In this document: positions 1 through 6,405 of the stretch, one piece after another
Position numbering within the stretch: position 1 is the first letter of the stretch
How the letters are laid out: each line of letters starts with the position of its first letter
Assembly (NCBI GenBank): GCA_002391185.1
Contig: DGRY01000022.1
Coordinates: forward strand, 1,692-13,273
Origin: Prevotella sp. UBA4376
GTDB taxonomy: Bacteria > Bacteroidota > Bacteroidia > Bacteroidales > Bacteroidaceae
Length of the DNA: 11,582 bases
Direction: 5' to 3'
Program-made: the position numbers and the translations under genes
The notes under the pieces: model-generated
Database searches by the model: none
What the model was told of the DNA's origin: nothing
The model's input: the letters and a program-made list of their open reading frames with translations, nothing else

Positions 1-30
1 GTTAGCCCTTCCCTACTGGGGAGGGCTAAC
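1..30. repeat. GC-rich 13-bp inverted repeat (hairpin)
   Basis: Positions 1-13 pair with 18-30 (GTTAGCCCTTCCC against GGGGAGGGCTAAC) with one G-U pair and a TACT loop. No T-run follows on the plus strand (CAGCAGGAAC), and the sequence left of position 1 is not visible, so a leftward terminator cannot be judged. It resembles in style the GC-rich palindromic pieces at 278-333 and 9839-9869, and may belong to a dispersed intergenic repeat. Confidence 0.6.
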
Positions 31-83
31 CAGCAGGAACATGGAATAGGAAGCAAGATAATTTTTAATTGAATAATTCTTCA

Positions 84-98
84 TCGCACGCCGTGCGA
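84..98. repeat. Perfect 15-bp palindrome with 1-nt centre
   Basis: TCGCACG (84-90) and CGTGCGA (92-98) are perfect inverted copies around C91. A one-nucleotide centre cannot form a hairpin loop without opening pairs, so a protein-binding site or a repeat fragment fits better than a terminator. Function unknown. Confidence 0.5.
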
Positions 99-100
99 CT

Positions 101-134
101 AATTCAAAATTCCACATTCGTAATTCCACATTCA
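101..134. repeat. Short tandem repeat with 7/14-bp period
   Basis: AATTCCACATTC occurs at 108-119 and again at 122-133, a 14-bp period, preceded by AATTCAA at 101-107. Read on the minus strand the tract is a run of heptads beginning GAAT. It lies in the murB 3' spacer and no gene overlaps it. Confidence 0.6.
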
Positions 135-239
135 TATTTGGATGTTTTCTCGGTTTTTCTTCATCCTTCAAACCTAAAAAACAATCATTATTCTTTAAAA
201 TCTATGCCTCGTAAAAAAAAACTTGAATAAAACCTCTTT

Positions 240-412
240 GCCGCTTTGGTGGCTTGCTTGAGAGTGGTTTGCATTACAGCCCTTTGGGCTGGCTCCCTCC
301 CCCTCGGGGTTTCTGTCCCCCGGAAACGGGGGAGATTTGTCGAAGACCCACTGACCAAAGGGAAGTAACACGAAGGGGGTGTAAAGACCATTGAAGCAGG
401 GGGAGAGGTTAT
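240..412. repeat. GC-rich palindromic intergenic segment, possible dispersed repeat
   Basis: This stretch differs sharply in base composition from its AT-rich surroundings. It contains the inverted repeats 278-282/286-290 (AGCCC/GGGCT) and 316-322/327-333 (TCCCCCG/CGGGGGA around GAAA), plus a near-palindrome CCCCTCGGGG at about 300-309. Its composition and palindromes are those of repetitive intergenic DNA rather than coding sequence. Copies elsewhere in the genome cannot be shown from this window, so the repeat status is an inference. Confidence 0.45.
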
Positions 413-420
413 AGTGAACG

Positions 421-1512
421 CTAAATAACGTTTACCTCTGGCTTCAATTCTATCCCGAATTTTTCTTTTACAGCAGCCTGAACATGTTTCATCAAGGCTA
501 CAATTTCGTTTCCTTGAGCTCCTCCCCTGTTATACAGAATAAGAGCTTGATTATGCCACACGCCAGCCTTTCCCATGTTCATTCCCTTCAAACCACACTG
601 GTCAATAAGCCATCCCGCAGGAATCTTATAATAAGTACCATCGCGTTTATCTCCAGGATATTCAGGCATGCTCACCTCAAAATATTTAAGTTCAGGGCAA
701 CGTTCTTTTATTTCCTCAAGCGTATCTTTATCAACCACAGGATTCATAAAAAAACTACCTGCATTGCCATATTCAACAGGATTAGGCAATTTATTTCTAC
801 GAATTTCAATAATTGCATCACGCAACAACTGCGGCGTAACCCTATTATCAACCTCGTCGGCAGAGCAATTCAGTTTCTCAGCCAAAGCCCCCCTCACATT
901 GCCGTAATCAAGTACTGGAGAAAACTTTCTGCTAAGTTTAAACGTTACATGCGTGATGATATATCTGTTGTACCAGGCATCCTTGAAAATACTGTGACGA
1001 TAGCCATATTGGCAAAGTCCAGGAAATATTCGTCTATATTCGCCAGTATTCACATCCACCACTTCTATTGAAAAAATAAACTTGCCAACTTCAACACCGT
1101 ATGCACCAATATTCTGAACTGCACTCGACCCCACATCACCAGGAATAAGCGACAGGTTCTCAAGTCCATGAATATCCTTTTCCACACACCATGCTATCAC
1201 ATCGTCAAAGGTTTCACCCGAGCCACAGTCCACTAAAACAGCATTTTCATCTGCCTTAATATTAGCCACATTCTTCAGTTCCCTCTCCTGAATCATCTTG
1301 ATTTGGGAATGAAACACAGTGTGGGGATAATCCTTGGTGAGCAGCAAATTACTTCCTGCTCCAACAATCATAAACTCCTCACCGTATTTTATGTGTTTAA
1401 CAGCCTCTTGAGCATCATAAATAGAATCAAACTCTATAAACTGACGACAGTTAACATCAATACCAAAGGTATTATGCTTTGCAAGACTATAATTTTCGTA
1501 TATATTTATCAT
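421..1512 (-). CDS. murB: UDP-N-acetylenolpyruvoylglucosamine reductase MurB
   Basis: This cytosolic flavoenzyme reduces UDP-GlcNAc-enolpyruvate to UDP-MurNAc with NADPH, the second committed step of peptidoglycan precursor synthesis. The 363-residue protein has the N-terminal FAD-binding signature GAGSNLLL (51-58), the block SLIPGDVGSSAVQNIGAYG (121-139), YRHSIFK (171-177), and GNAGSFFMNP (249-258) carrying the serine (S253) expected as proton donor. The C-terminal LKPEVNVI supplies the conserved glutamate (E359). Its length and the YRHSIFK block fit type I MurB (E. coli-like). Methionine 256 sits where E. coli MurB has lysine (SFFKNP); I believe SFFMNP is usual in Bacteroidetes but could not check. 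The ATG at 1512 lies 5 bases after the stop of the DUF4348 gene, so the two are probably cotranscribed. Confidence 0.97.
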   Translation of the reverse strand: MINIYENYSLAKHNTFGIDVNCRQFIEFDSIYDAQEAVKHIKYGEEFMIVGAGSNLLLTKDYPHTVFHSQIKMIQERELKNVANIKADENAVLVDCGSGETFDDVIAWCVEKDIHGLENLSLIPGDVGSSAVQNIGAYGVEVGKFIFSIEVVDVNTGEYRRIFPGLCQYGYRHSIFKDAWYNRYIITHVTFKLSRKFSPVLDYGNVRGALAEKLNCSADEVDNRVTPQLLRDAIIEIRRNKLPNPVEYGNAGSFFMNPVVDKDTLEEIKERCPELKYFEVSMPEYPGDKRDGTYYKIPAGWLIDQCGLKGMNMGKAGVWHNQALILYNRGGAQGNEIVALMKHVQAAVKEKFGIELKPEVNVI

Positions 1513-1517
1513 CTACT

Positions 1518-2372
1518 CTACATAGTTAGTTTCACAAGCTTCCACCTATCACCAATCTTACGGAAGCTCAGCTCTGTTTCCAAACCATTGGCTATACCAC
1601 GAATACAGAAAATTTTCTGTGTGCTCTCGGTATATTTCTGACCATAGATAATATTGTAAATCATCCCCTCTGGCAACTGAGGTGCAAACGAACTCCACTG
1701 CTCTGGAGCCAGCGTACCTGTCATAGTACCAAAGTCATCATCAGGATCAGGCCCCGAGAAATCCAATGGATCGTTAATGCTTGAATACTGAAAATCCTTA
1801 TCACTAACAAAACGGTGGAAGAACTTCAGGAACGACGCATTCTTGTTCTCATACATAGGCTTATAGTTGATGCTTGTCATCATCCACTGCCCGTCTATAC
1901 GATTGAAAAGAAACTGCTGAACGGTCTTTATATCAAAGAATATCTTTTCCACAACAACATGCGAGATAGTAGTATCCTTAACCACATTCATCTGCTTTCG
2001 GTTGTCAAAGATAAGAGTATAAAAATCCTGATGCATAAAGAAATGTTCCATTCTCCACTTCCCCTTCTCTATCTTCTTTTCTATCTTGCCGTTTCTATAC
2101 ACAGGAAGTGGAAAAAGAATGCGTTTTCTCTGTAGCTTTCTGTTAGCAGCGAAATTAAAGAAGAAATCATCAAACAGCTCGTCGGCAGCCTTTGGCATTG
2201 GCTGAGCAGCAATAATATCTTCAAGAGTGTCTGTTGAAGAAGTATCAACAACACCGCTGTCGGCAAGAATTGTGTCGGCATTGGCAACAGGCTTTTTATC
2301 CGTACAACTGAAGCAGGTAAACAAAGCCGTTGTAATCATCAAAGCAATGAAAAAAAATGCAACTTTTCTCAT
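1518..2372 (-). CDS. DUF4348 family lipoprotein
   Basis: A 284-residue predicted lipoprotein of unknown function. The N-terminus has basic residues, a hydrophobic stretch (about 5-19) and a lipobox-like end, LFTCFSC; the lipidated cysteine is C23 or, less likely, C20. A Thr/Asp/Ser-rich linker (about 24-60) follows. The body is rich in aromatic and basic residues, with a PLDFSGPDPDDDFG segment and a C-terminal part ending FRKIGDRWKLVKLTM. The overall pattern matches the Bacteroidetes DUF4348 family as I remember it; no enzymatic motif is visible. It is first in a two-gene unit with murB, which hints at an envelope role, but adjacency is the only support. A promoter lies at about 2419-2447, leaving a leader of roughly 40 bases before the ATG at 2372. 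Confidence 0.8.
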   Translation of the reverse strand: MRKVAFFFIALMITTALFTCFSCTDKKPVANADTILADSGVVDTSSTDTLEDIIAAQPMPKAADELFDDFFFNFAANRKLQRKRILFPLPVYRNGKIEKKIEKGKWRMEHFFMHQDFYTLIFDNRKQMNVVKDTTISHVVVEKIFFDIKTVQQFLFNRIDGQWMMTSINYKPMYENKNASFLKFFHRFVSDKDFQYSSINDPLDFSGPDPDDDFGTMTGTLAPEQWSSFAPQLPEGMIYNIIYGQKYTESTQKIFCIRGIANGLETELSFRKIGDRWKLVKLTM

Positions 2373-2418
2373 TTATAGTCAATTATATTTTTTACAAACC
2401 AAAGCTACTTTTAGTTTG

Positions 2419-2447
2419 CAAATGTACAACATTAATTTCAAATGCAA
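2419..2447 (-). promoter_or_regulatory. Bacteroidetes-type promoter for the DUF4348-murB unit
   Basis: On the minus strand TACATTTG (2426-2419) matches the -7 consensus TAnnTTTG. A GTTG about 18 bases upstream is a plausible though imperfect -33 box. The distance to the ATG at 2372 gives a leader of about 40 nucleotides. Start site not verified. Confidence 0.55.
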
Positions 2448-2483
2448 CACAAAAAAACGCATAAAATATGTAGCAATCTCAAA

Positions 2484-2515
2484 ATTATGAATTATGAATT
2501 ATGTATTATGAATTA
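2484..2515. repeat. 7-bp tandem repeat (ATTATGA), 4.6 copies
   Basis: ATTATGA at 2484-2490 and 2491-2497, ATTATGT at 2498-2504, ATTATGA at 2505-2511, then ATTA. The tract ends 7 bases before the pheS -7 box and covers the place where the -33 box should be (about 2499-2503). A change in copy number would still place similar sequence there, since the unit is short and the copies nearly identical. Confidence 0.85.
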
Positions 2516-2530
2516 AATTCCTTACCTTTG
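2499..2530 (+). promoter_or_regulatory. pheS promoter (TAccTTTG)
   Basis: TACCTTTG at 2523-2530 is a full match to the Bacteroidetes -7 consensus TAnnTTTG. The -33 position falls in the ATTATGA tandem repeat and has no good TTTG, so recognition may rest on the -7 box. The predicted transcript starts near 2536-2537, about 40 nucleotides before the pheS ATG. Confidence 0.65.
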
Positions 2531-2536
2531 CATTCG

Positions 2537-2569
2537 ATTTTGCAAAATAAAATAGAATAAAACGTTTTA
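2537..2569. promoter_or_regulatory. Pair of 12-bp palindromes in the pheS leader
   Basis: ATTTTGCAAAAT (2537-2548) and TAAAACGTTTTA (2558-2569) are both perfect 12-bp palindromes. Their centres are 21 bp apart, about two helical turns, and they fill the space between the predicted transcription start and the ATG at 2576. This geometry suits a repressor site, but AT-rich DNA makes chance palindromes fairly likely and no regulator is known to me here. Confidence 0.3.
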
Positions 2570-2575
2570 AAAGAT

Positions 2576-3616
2576 ATGTTACTCGAAAAGATTGAAGAAC
2601 TTCTTAAAGAAGTAAGCACACTTACTGCACAGAATGCAGAAGACGTAGAACAGTTGCGTCTGAAGTATTTGAGCAAAAAAGGTGCCATCAACGAACTCAT
2701 GGGCGAGTTTCGCAATGTAGCAAAAGAACAGAAGAAGGAAATCGGTATCAAAATCAACGAACTGAAGACTGCTGCAACAGATAAAATCAACGCTCTGCGT
2801 GATGAACTCGCTGTAGCCGAAGCTTCAAGTGATGATATCGACCTCACTCGTACTGCCTACCCTATACAGTTGGGTACACGTCATCCACTCACCATCGTAA
2901 AGAACGAAATCATTGATATATTCAGTCGCATGGGATTCACCCTCTTCCAGGGTCCTGAGGTTGACGACGATCAGCACGTGTTCACAATGCTGAACTTTGC
3001 TGCCGACCACCCTGCTCGCGACATGCAAGACACATTCTTCATTGAGCGCAGCAACCCAGCCGATGTAACAAAGAACGTATTACTACGTAGCCACACATCA
3101 GGCGACGAGGCTCACTTCATGGAAAATCACCAACCACCATTCCGCATTCTCTGCCCTGGTAGAGTATATCGCAATGAAGCTATCTCTGCACGTGCACACT
3201 GTTTCTTCCATCAGGTAGAAGGTTTGTATGTTGACAAGAACGTAAGTTTCACCGACCTTAAGCAGGTTCTGCTTACATTCGCACGCGAAATGTTCGGTCC
3301 CGACACTAAAATTCGTCTCCGTCCATCATACTTCCCATTCACAGAACCATCAGCCGAAATGGACATCAGTTGTAACATCTGTGGTGGCGAAGGCTGTGGT
3401 TTCTGCAAGCACACTGGTTGGGTAGAAATCCTCGGTTGCGGTATGGTTGACCCACACGACCTTGAAGCTTGTGGCATCGACAGCAGTGTTTACACCGGCT
3501 ACGCTTTCGGTATGGGTGTTGAGCGCATTGCCAACCTCAAATATCGCGTAAGCGACCTCCGTATGTTCTCAGAGAACGACACTCGCTTCCTCCGCGAATT
3601 CGAATCAGCTAATTAA
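2576..3616 (+). CDS. pheS: Phenylalanine-tRNA ligase alpha subunit
   Basis: Catalytic subunit of the alpha2-beta2 class II synthetase that charges tRNA-Phe with phenylalanine in the cytosol. The 346-residue protein begins with the N-terminal coiled-coil tRNA-binding arm (about 1-85). The class II core follows: motif 2 region FRILCPGRVYRNE (189-201) with FFHQVEGLYVD (210-220), the EPSAEMD segment (257-263), and motif 3 GYAFGMGVER (308-317). A four-cysteine insertion (C266, C269, C274, C277; C-x2-C-x4-C-x2-C) precedes GWVEILGCGMV. I recall such an insertion from several bacterial lineages including Bacteroidetes; E. coli PheS lacks it. The gene stands alone, without pheT behind it, and ends just before a strong terminator. 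The start at 2576 fits the promoter and the usual family length. Confidence 0.98.
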   Translation: MLLEKIEELLKEVSTLTAQNAEDVEQLRLKYLSKKGAINELMGEFRNVAKEQKKEIGIKINELKTAATDKINALRDELAVAEASSDDIDLTRTAYPIQLGTRHPLTIVKNEIIDIFSRMGFTLFQGPEVDDDQHVFTMLNFAADHPARDMQDTFFIERSNPADVTKNVLLRSHTSGDEAHFMENHQPPFRILCPGRVYRNEAISARAHCFFHQVEGLYVDKNVSFTDLKQVLLTFAREMFGPDTKIRLRPSYFPFTEPSAEMDISCNICGGEGCGFCKHTGWVEILGCGMVDPHDLEACGIDSSVYTGYAFGMGVERIANLKYRVSDLRMFSENDTRFLREFESAN

Positions 3617-3643
3617 ACCTCCCCACAAAATAGAGAGAGAGAA

Positions 3644-3676
3644 CAAAAGGCTTTCGGTTTTCCCGAAAGCCTTTTG
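3644..3676. terminator. Bidirectional intrinsic terminator between pheS and the B12 operon
   Basis: CAAAAGGCTTTCGG (3644-3657) and CCGAAAGCCTTTTG (3663-3676) form a perfect 14-bp stem with a 5-base TTTTC loop. The stem has an A-rich 5' and T-rich 3' flank on either strand, so it can end both pheS (plus) and the converging adenosyltransferase operon (minus, stop at 3765). Confidence 0.88.
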
Positions 3677-3764
3677 TGTTACTTACCACTAACAAAAGTC
3701 ATAATAGCCAAAACACCTTATTAACAGCATATAGACTGCAAAAGCTCAACAAAGGATATTATAC

Positions 3765-4247
3765 CTATTTCTCAGCTACACAGAACAGCCAATCACTAAG
3801 ACGATTCATGAACTGCATTACAACTTCTGGCAATGGATACATTTTGTTCATGAACCACATTCTGCGCTCTGCAGTACGTGCTTTTGTGCGTGCATAATGC
3901 AGAAAGGCATTAGGCATGTTTTTGCCAGGCACAACAAAGTTAAAATGAGGATTCTTATCCTCAAACTCGTCTATTTCGTGCTCCAACTGACTAACAGCAG
4001 TAGCAAACTCGTTGTCCGAGTCTGTTGTCACTCCTGCCACTATTGCCATCACACTAACAAGAAGGCGCTGTAACTGCTCTATGCGGACACAAAGAGCCTC
4101 ATCACCTAATGAAGCACGCGCCAAACCTAAAACAGCACTAAGCTCATCTATTTCGCCATTAACTTCTATGCGAACATCATCCTTGGCAACACTATCGTTT
4201 AACAAGGTTGTTGTTCCTTTATCTCCTTTTCTCGTATAAATGCTCAT
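3765..4247 (-). CDS. PduO-type cob(I)alamin adenosyltransferase
   Basis: Cytosolic enzyme that transfers the adenosyl group of ATP to reduced cobalamin, making coenzyme B12 from imported corrinoid. The 160-residue protein shows the N-terminal ATP loop TRKGDKGTT (5-13), GEIDELSAVLGLAR (31-44), the FVVPG segment (104-108), HYARTKARTAERR (117-129) and a C-terminal MNRLSDWLF (147-155), in family order. It is somewhat short for the family (commonly around 180-190). T125 replaces the second arginine of the usual RRAER motif, and GK replaces GG after FVVP. The ATG overlaps the permease stop by one base (TAATG), making it the last gene of the riboswitch operon. Annotation pipelines may use pduO or cobO-like names. 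Function is well supported; catalytic competence of the divergent motif is not proven. Confidence 0.9.
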   Translation of the reverse strand: MSIYTRKGDKGTTTLLNDSVAKDDVRIEVNGEIDELSAVLGLARASLGDEALCVRIEQLQRLLVSVMAIVAGVTTDSDNEFATAVSQLEHEIDEFEDKNPHFNFVVPGKNMPNAFLHYARTKARTAERRMWFMNKMYPLPEVVMQFMNRLSDWLFCVAEK

Positions 4248-5254
4248 TATTTCTTCATTATTATATATATAACTATCGGTGCACCAATGATTGGGGTTAT
4301 AGCATTGAGTGGGATTATACCTCCTTCACCTGGCAGATAGCAACAGATGTTACACACTAAAGCCACCACAGCACCACAGAGCATAGTGCCAGGAAGCAAC
4401 ACACGATGATTCTCGGTTTTGAAAAACAAACGGGCTATATGTGGCACAGCCAAACCGATAAAAGCTACAGGTCCGCAGAAAGCCGTTACTATCGCAGTGA
4501 GCAATCCTGTTACCATCAACAAACCGTTGCGCACAAGTTTAACATTAAATCCTAAGTTTATGGCATACTGTGTGCCAAGAAGTAAGGCATTGAGCGGTTT
4601 GATAAACATGCAGCTTGCTAATAGCGCTAACAGAACAATTCCAGCAAACACAGGCATATTGCGCATTGACACTCCACCAAAATTGCCCATTCCCCACACC
4701 ATATAACTCTTCACCCCTTCTTCGGTAGCAAAGAAATTAAGCAGAGAGATGGCAGAATTGGCTATATATCCTATCATCAAACCAATGATAAGCAGCATTA
4801 CGTTATTACGTACAATATTGCTAAAACCAAAGATTATCATTGTTACAATCATGGCTCCTGCAAAGGCAGAAACAAAAATGGCAACAAAACCTGTGAAAGT
4901 GAACATTCCTGCCGACACACTCCCCCCCAGAAGCAACATAACCAGAGCAACCCCTAAACCAGCACCACTGTTGATACCAAACACATCAGGACCAGCCAAA
5001 GGATTTCGGAATGCAGTCTGCAACATCAAACCGCTTACAGCAAGAGCTGCTCCCGAAAGAAGAGCAGTAAGCGCTTGGGGCAACCGCGATTCTATGATAA
5101 TGAAACGCCACGAGGCTTTTTGAACCTCATCGCCCATAATAATAGAGCTAACATCTTTAAGCGGAATGTCAACACTACCAATGATGAGATTCAGAATGAA
5201 TGCCCCACATATCATCAAAAGCAATATGATTATTTTTATTTGCGATTTCATCAT
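4247..5254 (-). CDS. btuC: BtuC-like FecCD-family ABC permease (vitamin B12)
   Basis: Inner-membrane permease of a type II ABC importer, here expected to carry cobalamin from the periplasmic binding protein into the cytosol. The 335-residue protein is almost wholly hydrophobic segments, consistent with the 10-helix BtuC/FecCD fold. Family motifs are present: ESRLPQALTALLSGAALAVSG near the N-terminus, TAFRNPLAGPDVFGINSGAG, the cytoplasmic coupling region GLAVPHIARLF followed by HRVLLPGTMLCGA, and a final GAPIVIYII. The ATG at 5254 overlaps the upstream stop in ATGA, and a second ATG follows at once (5251). No ATP-binding gene adjoins it. Substrate assignment rests on the cobalamin riboswitch and the B12 neighbours; by sequence alone a siderophore or haem permease would look similar. 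Confidence 0.88.
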   Translation of the reverse strand: MMKSQIKIIILLLMICGAFILNLIIGSVDIPLKDVSSIIMGDEVQKASWRFIIIESRLPQALTALLSGAALAVSGLMLQTAFRNPLAGPDVFGINSGAGLGVALVMLLLGGSVSAGMFTFTGFVAIFVSAFAGAMIVTMIIFGFSNIVRNNVMLLIIGLMIGYIANSAISLLNFFATEEGVKSYMVWGMGNFGGVSMRNMPVFAGIVLLALLASCMFIKPLNALLLGTQYAINLGFNVKLVRNGLLMVTGLLTAIVTAFCGPVAFIGLAVPHIARLFFKTENHRVLLPGTMLCGAVVALVCNICCYLPGEGGIIPLNAITPIIGAPIVIYIIMKK

Positions 5255-6405
5255 TTTATTTTGTGATAATAACGAAGATATCCAAGTCTCAACTCGGGAT
5301 GAAGCATGATAATAAAGTCGAGCAACACACGTTCTGGGTGAAAACTTGCCTCTTCAAAATATCTACTTTTCTCTGTGTCACAACCATACACCTGTGCTGT
5401 TTTCCATGCCTTCATCTCACCATAACCATGATAGTCGGCATAGATTTCCTGAAGTGTGGCAGGATGCCCTGCATATTTATATATCCACACATCAGCATTA
5501 CCAGCATCATCGAGCACCTTTTCAAAAGGATAGCTAAGCGAACCGGCATCTTTGTTAGCAGCATACACATAGCGTCCCCCAGCATCCTTTATCATCTCGC
5601 TTATAACACTCTTGCCTCCAGGAACATACCACACGCTACCCGTTTTCATCTCTGTGATGATAGAACGGTGAATCTTTGAATTTATTGCTTTCTTCTTTAA
5701 GGTGTGATAGTTGCTATCAACCTTATCAAAAAGAGCATTAGCATGTTTCTGCACACCATAGAGCATGCCATAGAACTTCATCCACTCAGCCCTACCCAAT
5801 GCCGAGGTTTCCATATAGTCGGCAGTTTCAACAATAGGAATACCTATCTCCTCAAGTTTGCCATAGCCACCACTGTTTTCAAATGGCGACACCAGCAACA
5901 CCTCGGGTTTGCTGTCTATGATTTTCTCTACATCAGCATCAAGTCCACTACCACAATCAGTTATTGTTCCTGCTTTCACCTGCTGATGAATCCAAGGAAT
6001 ATTCATATAGTTCAGATCGCACACACCTGTTATCTGCTTTGCAGCTCCAAGTTCTATGATAAGTGAAGCATGCACCGTGGTGAAGACAACACTTCGTTCC
6101 ACAGGTGTACGCACCACACTTGATGCCTCCACCTGTTTGTTCTCCCCTTTCTGCTTTAATGTTTCTGCCACATCATCACCTTTCTTGCCCTTAGGCACAA
6201 GATAGTATGTGTGTAGTATTCTGCCCTCCTTCCATGGGTCGGTGAGATTTACCTGTGTGTAGTCAGTGTGCTCAATAATAGAAATATGCTTAGCATACTT
6301 CAATGCGAGAGTATCCCCACCCTCTGCATGGCTCTTTGATGAAGAGCCATTGCAAGAAGTGAGGATACTTGCTAAAAGGATTAATATGTATAATATCTTA
6401 CGCAT
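5251..6405 (-). CDS. btuF: BtuF-like cobalamin-binding lipoprotein (ABC substrate-binding)
   Basis: Predicted periplasmic lipoprotein that would receive cobalamin from the outer-membrane receptor and hand it to the permease. The 384-residue protein has a signal peptide ending LTSC with lipidated C18. The residues after it (NGSSSKSH) lack the acidic surface-export signal, so it probably faces the periplasm. An N-terminal region (about 30-105) precedes the TroA/BtuF-type two-lobe fold. This begins near RSVVFTTVHASLIIELG and includes GSGLDADVEKIIDSKPEVLLVSPF, the second-lobe region with WYVPGGKSVISEMIKDAGG, and VWIYKYAGHPATL. The ATG overlaps the BtuG-like stop by one base (TAATG), and its own stop overlaps the permease start. 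The substrate is inferred from operon and riboswitch; Fe-siderophore binding proteins share the fold. Confidence 0.87.
   Translation of the reverse strand: MRKILYILILLASILTSCNGSSSKSHAEGGDTLALKYAKHISIIEHTDYTQVNLTDPWKEGRILHTYYLVPKGKKGDDVAETLKQKGENKQVEASSVVRTPVERSVVFTTVHASLIIELGAAKQITGVCDLNYMNIPWIHQQVKAGTITDCGSGLDADVEKIIDSKPEVLLVSPFENSGGYGKLEEIGIPIVETADYMETSALGRAEWMKFYGMLYGVQKHANALFDKVDSNYHTLKKKAINSKIHRSIITEMKTGSVWYVPGGKSVISEMIKDAGGRYVYAANKDAGSLSYPFEKVLDDAGNADVWIYKYAGHPATLQEIYADYHGYGEMKAWKTAQVYGCDTEKSRYFEEASFHPERVLLDFIIMLHPELRLGYLRYYHKIK

Larger units (their letters stand above)
31..420. other. Gene-free spacer 3' of murB with palindromes and short repeats
   Basis: No convincing gene is present. 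The left half is AT-rich, with a 7-bp-arm palindrome at 84-98 and a 7/14-bp periodic repeat at 101-134. The right half (about 240-412) is markedly more GC-rich and contains the palindromes AGCCC-TTT-GGGCT (278-290) and TCCCCCG-GAAA-CGGGGGA (316-333). A 67-codon minus-strand reading frame across 188-391 gives a Pro/Arg-rich, low-complexity peptide without initiation signals and is rejected as a gene. A TAGGTTTG box on the minus strand at 169-176 could be a leftward promoter, but no good -33 box accompanies it. No clear intrinsic terminator for murB was found. Confidence 0.6.

Noticed and set aside
169..176. Leftward promoter (TAGGTTTG on the minus strand)
   Set aside because: The -7 box is good, but no TTG or TTTG lies 19-21 bases upstream and no gene is visible downstream within the window.
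188..391. 67-codon minus-strand reading frame
   Set aside because: It lies in the GC-rich palindromic segment, gives a low-complexity Pro/Arg peptide with no family resemblance, and has no promoter or start context.
484..1071. 195-codon plus-strand reading frame
   Set aside because: It is a shadow of murB on the opposite strand; murB has clear family motifs throughout.
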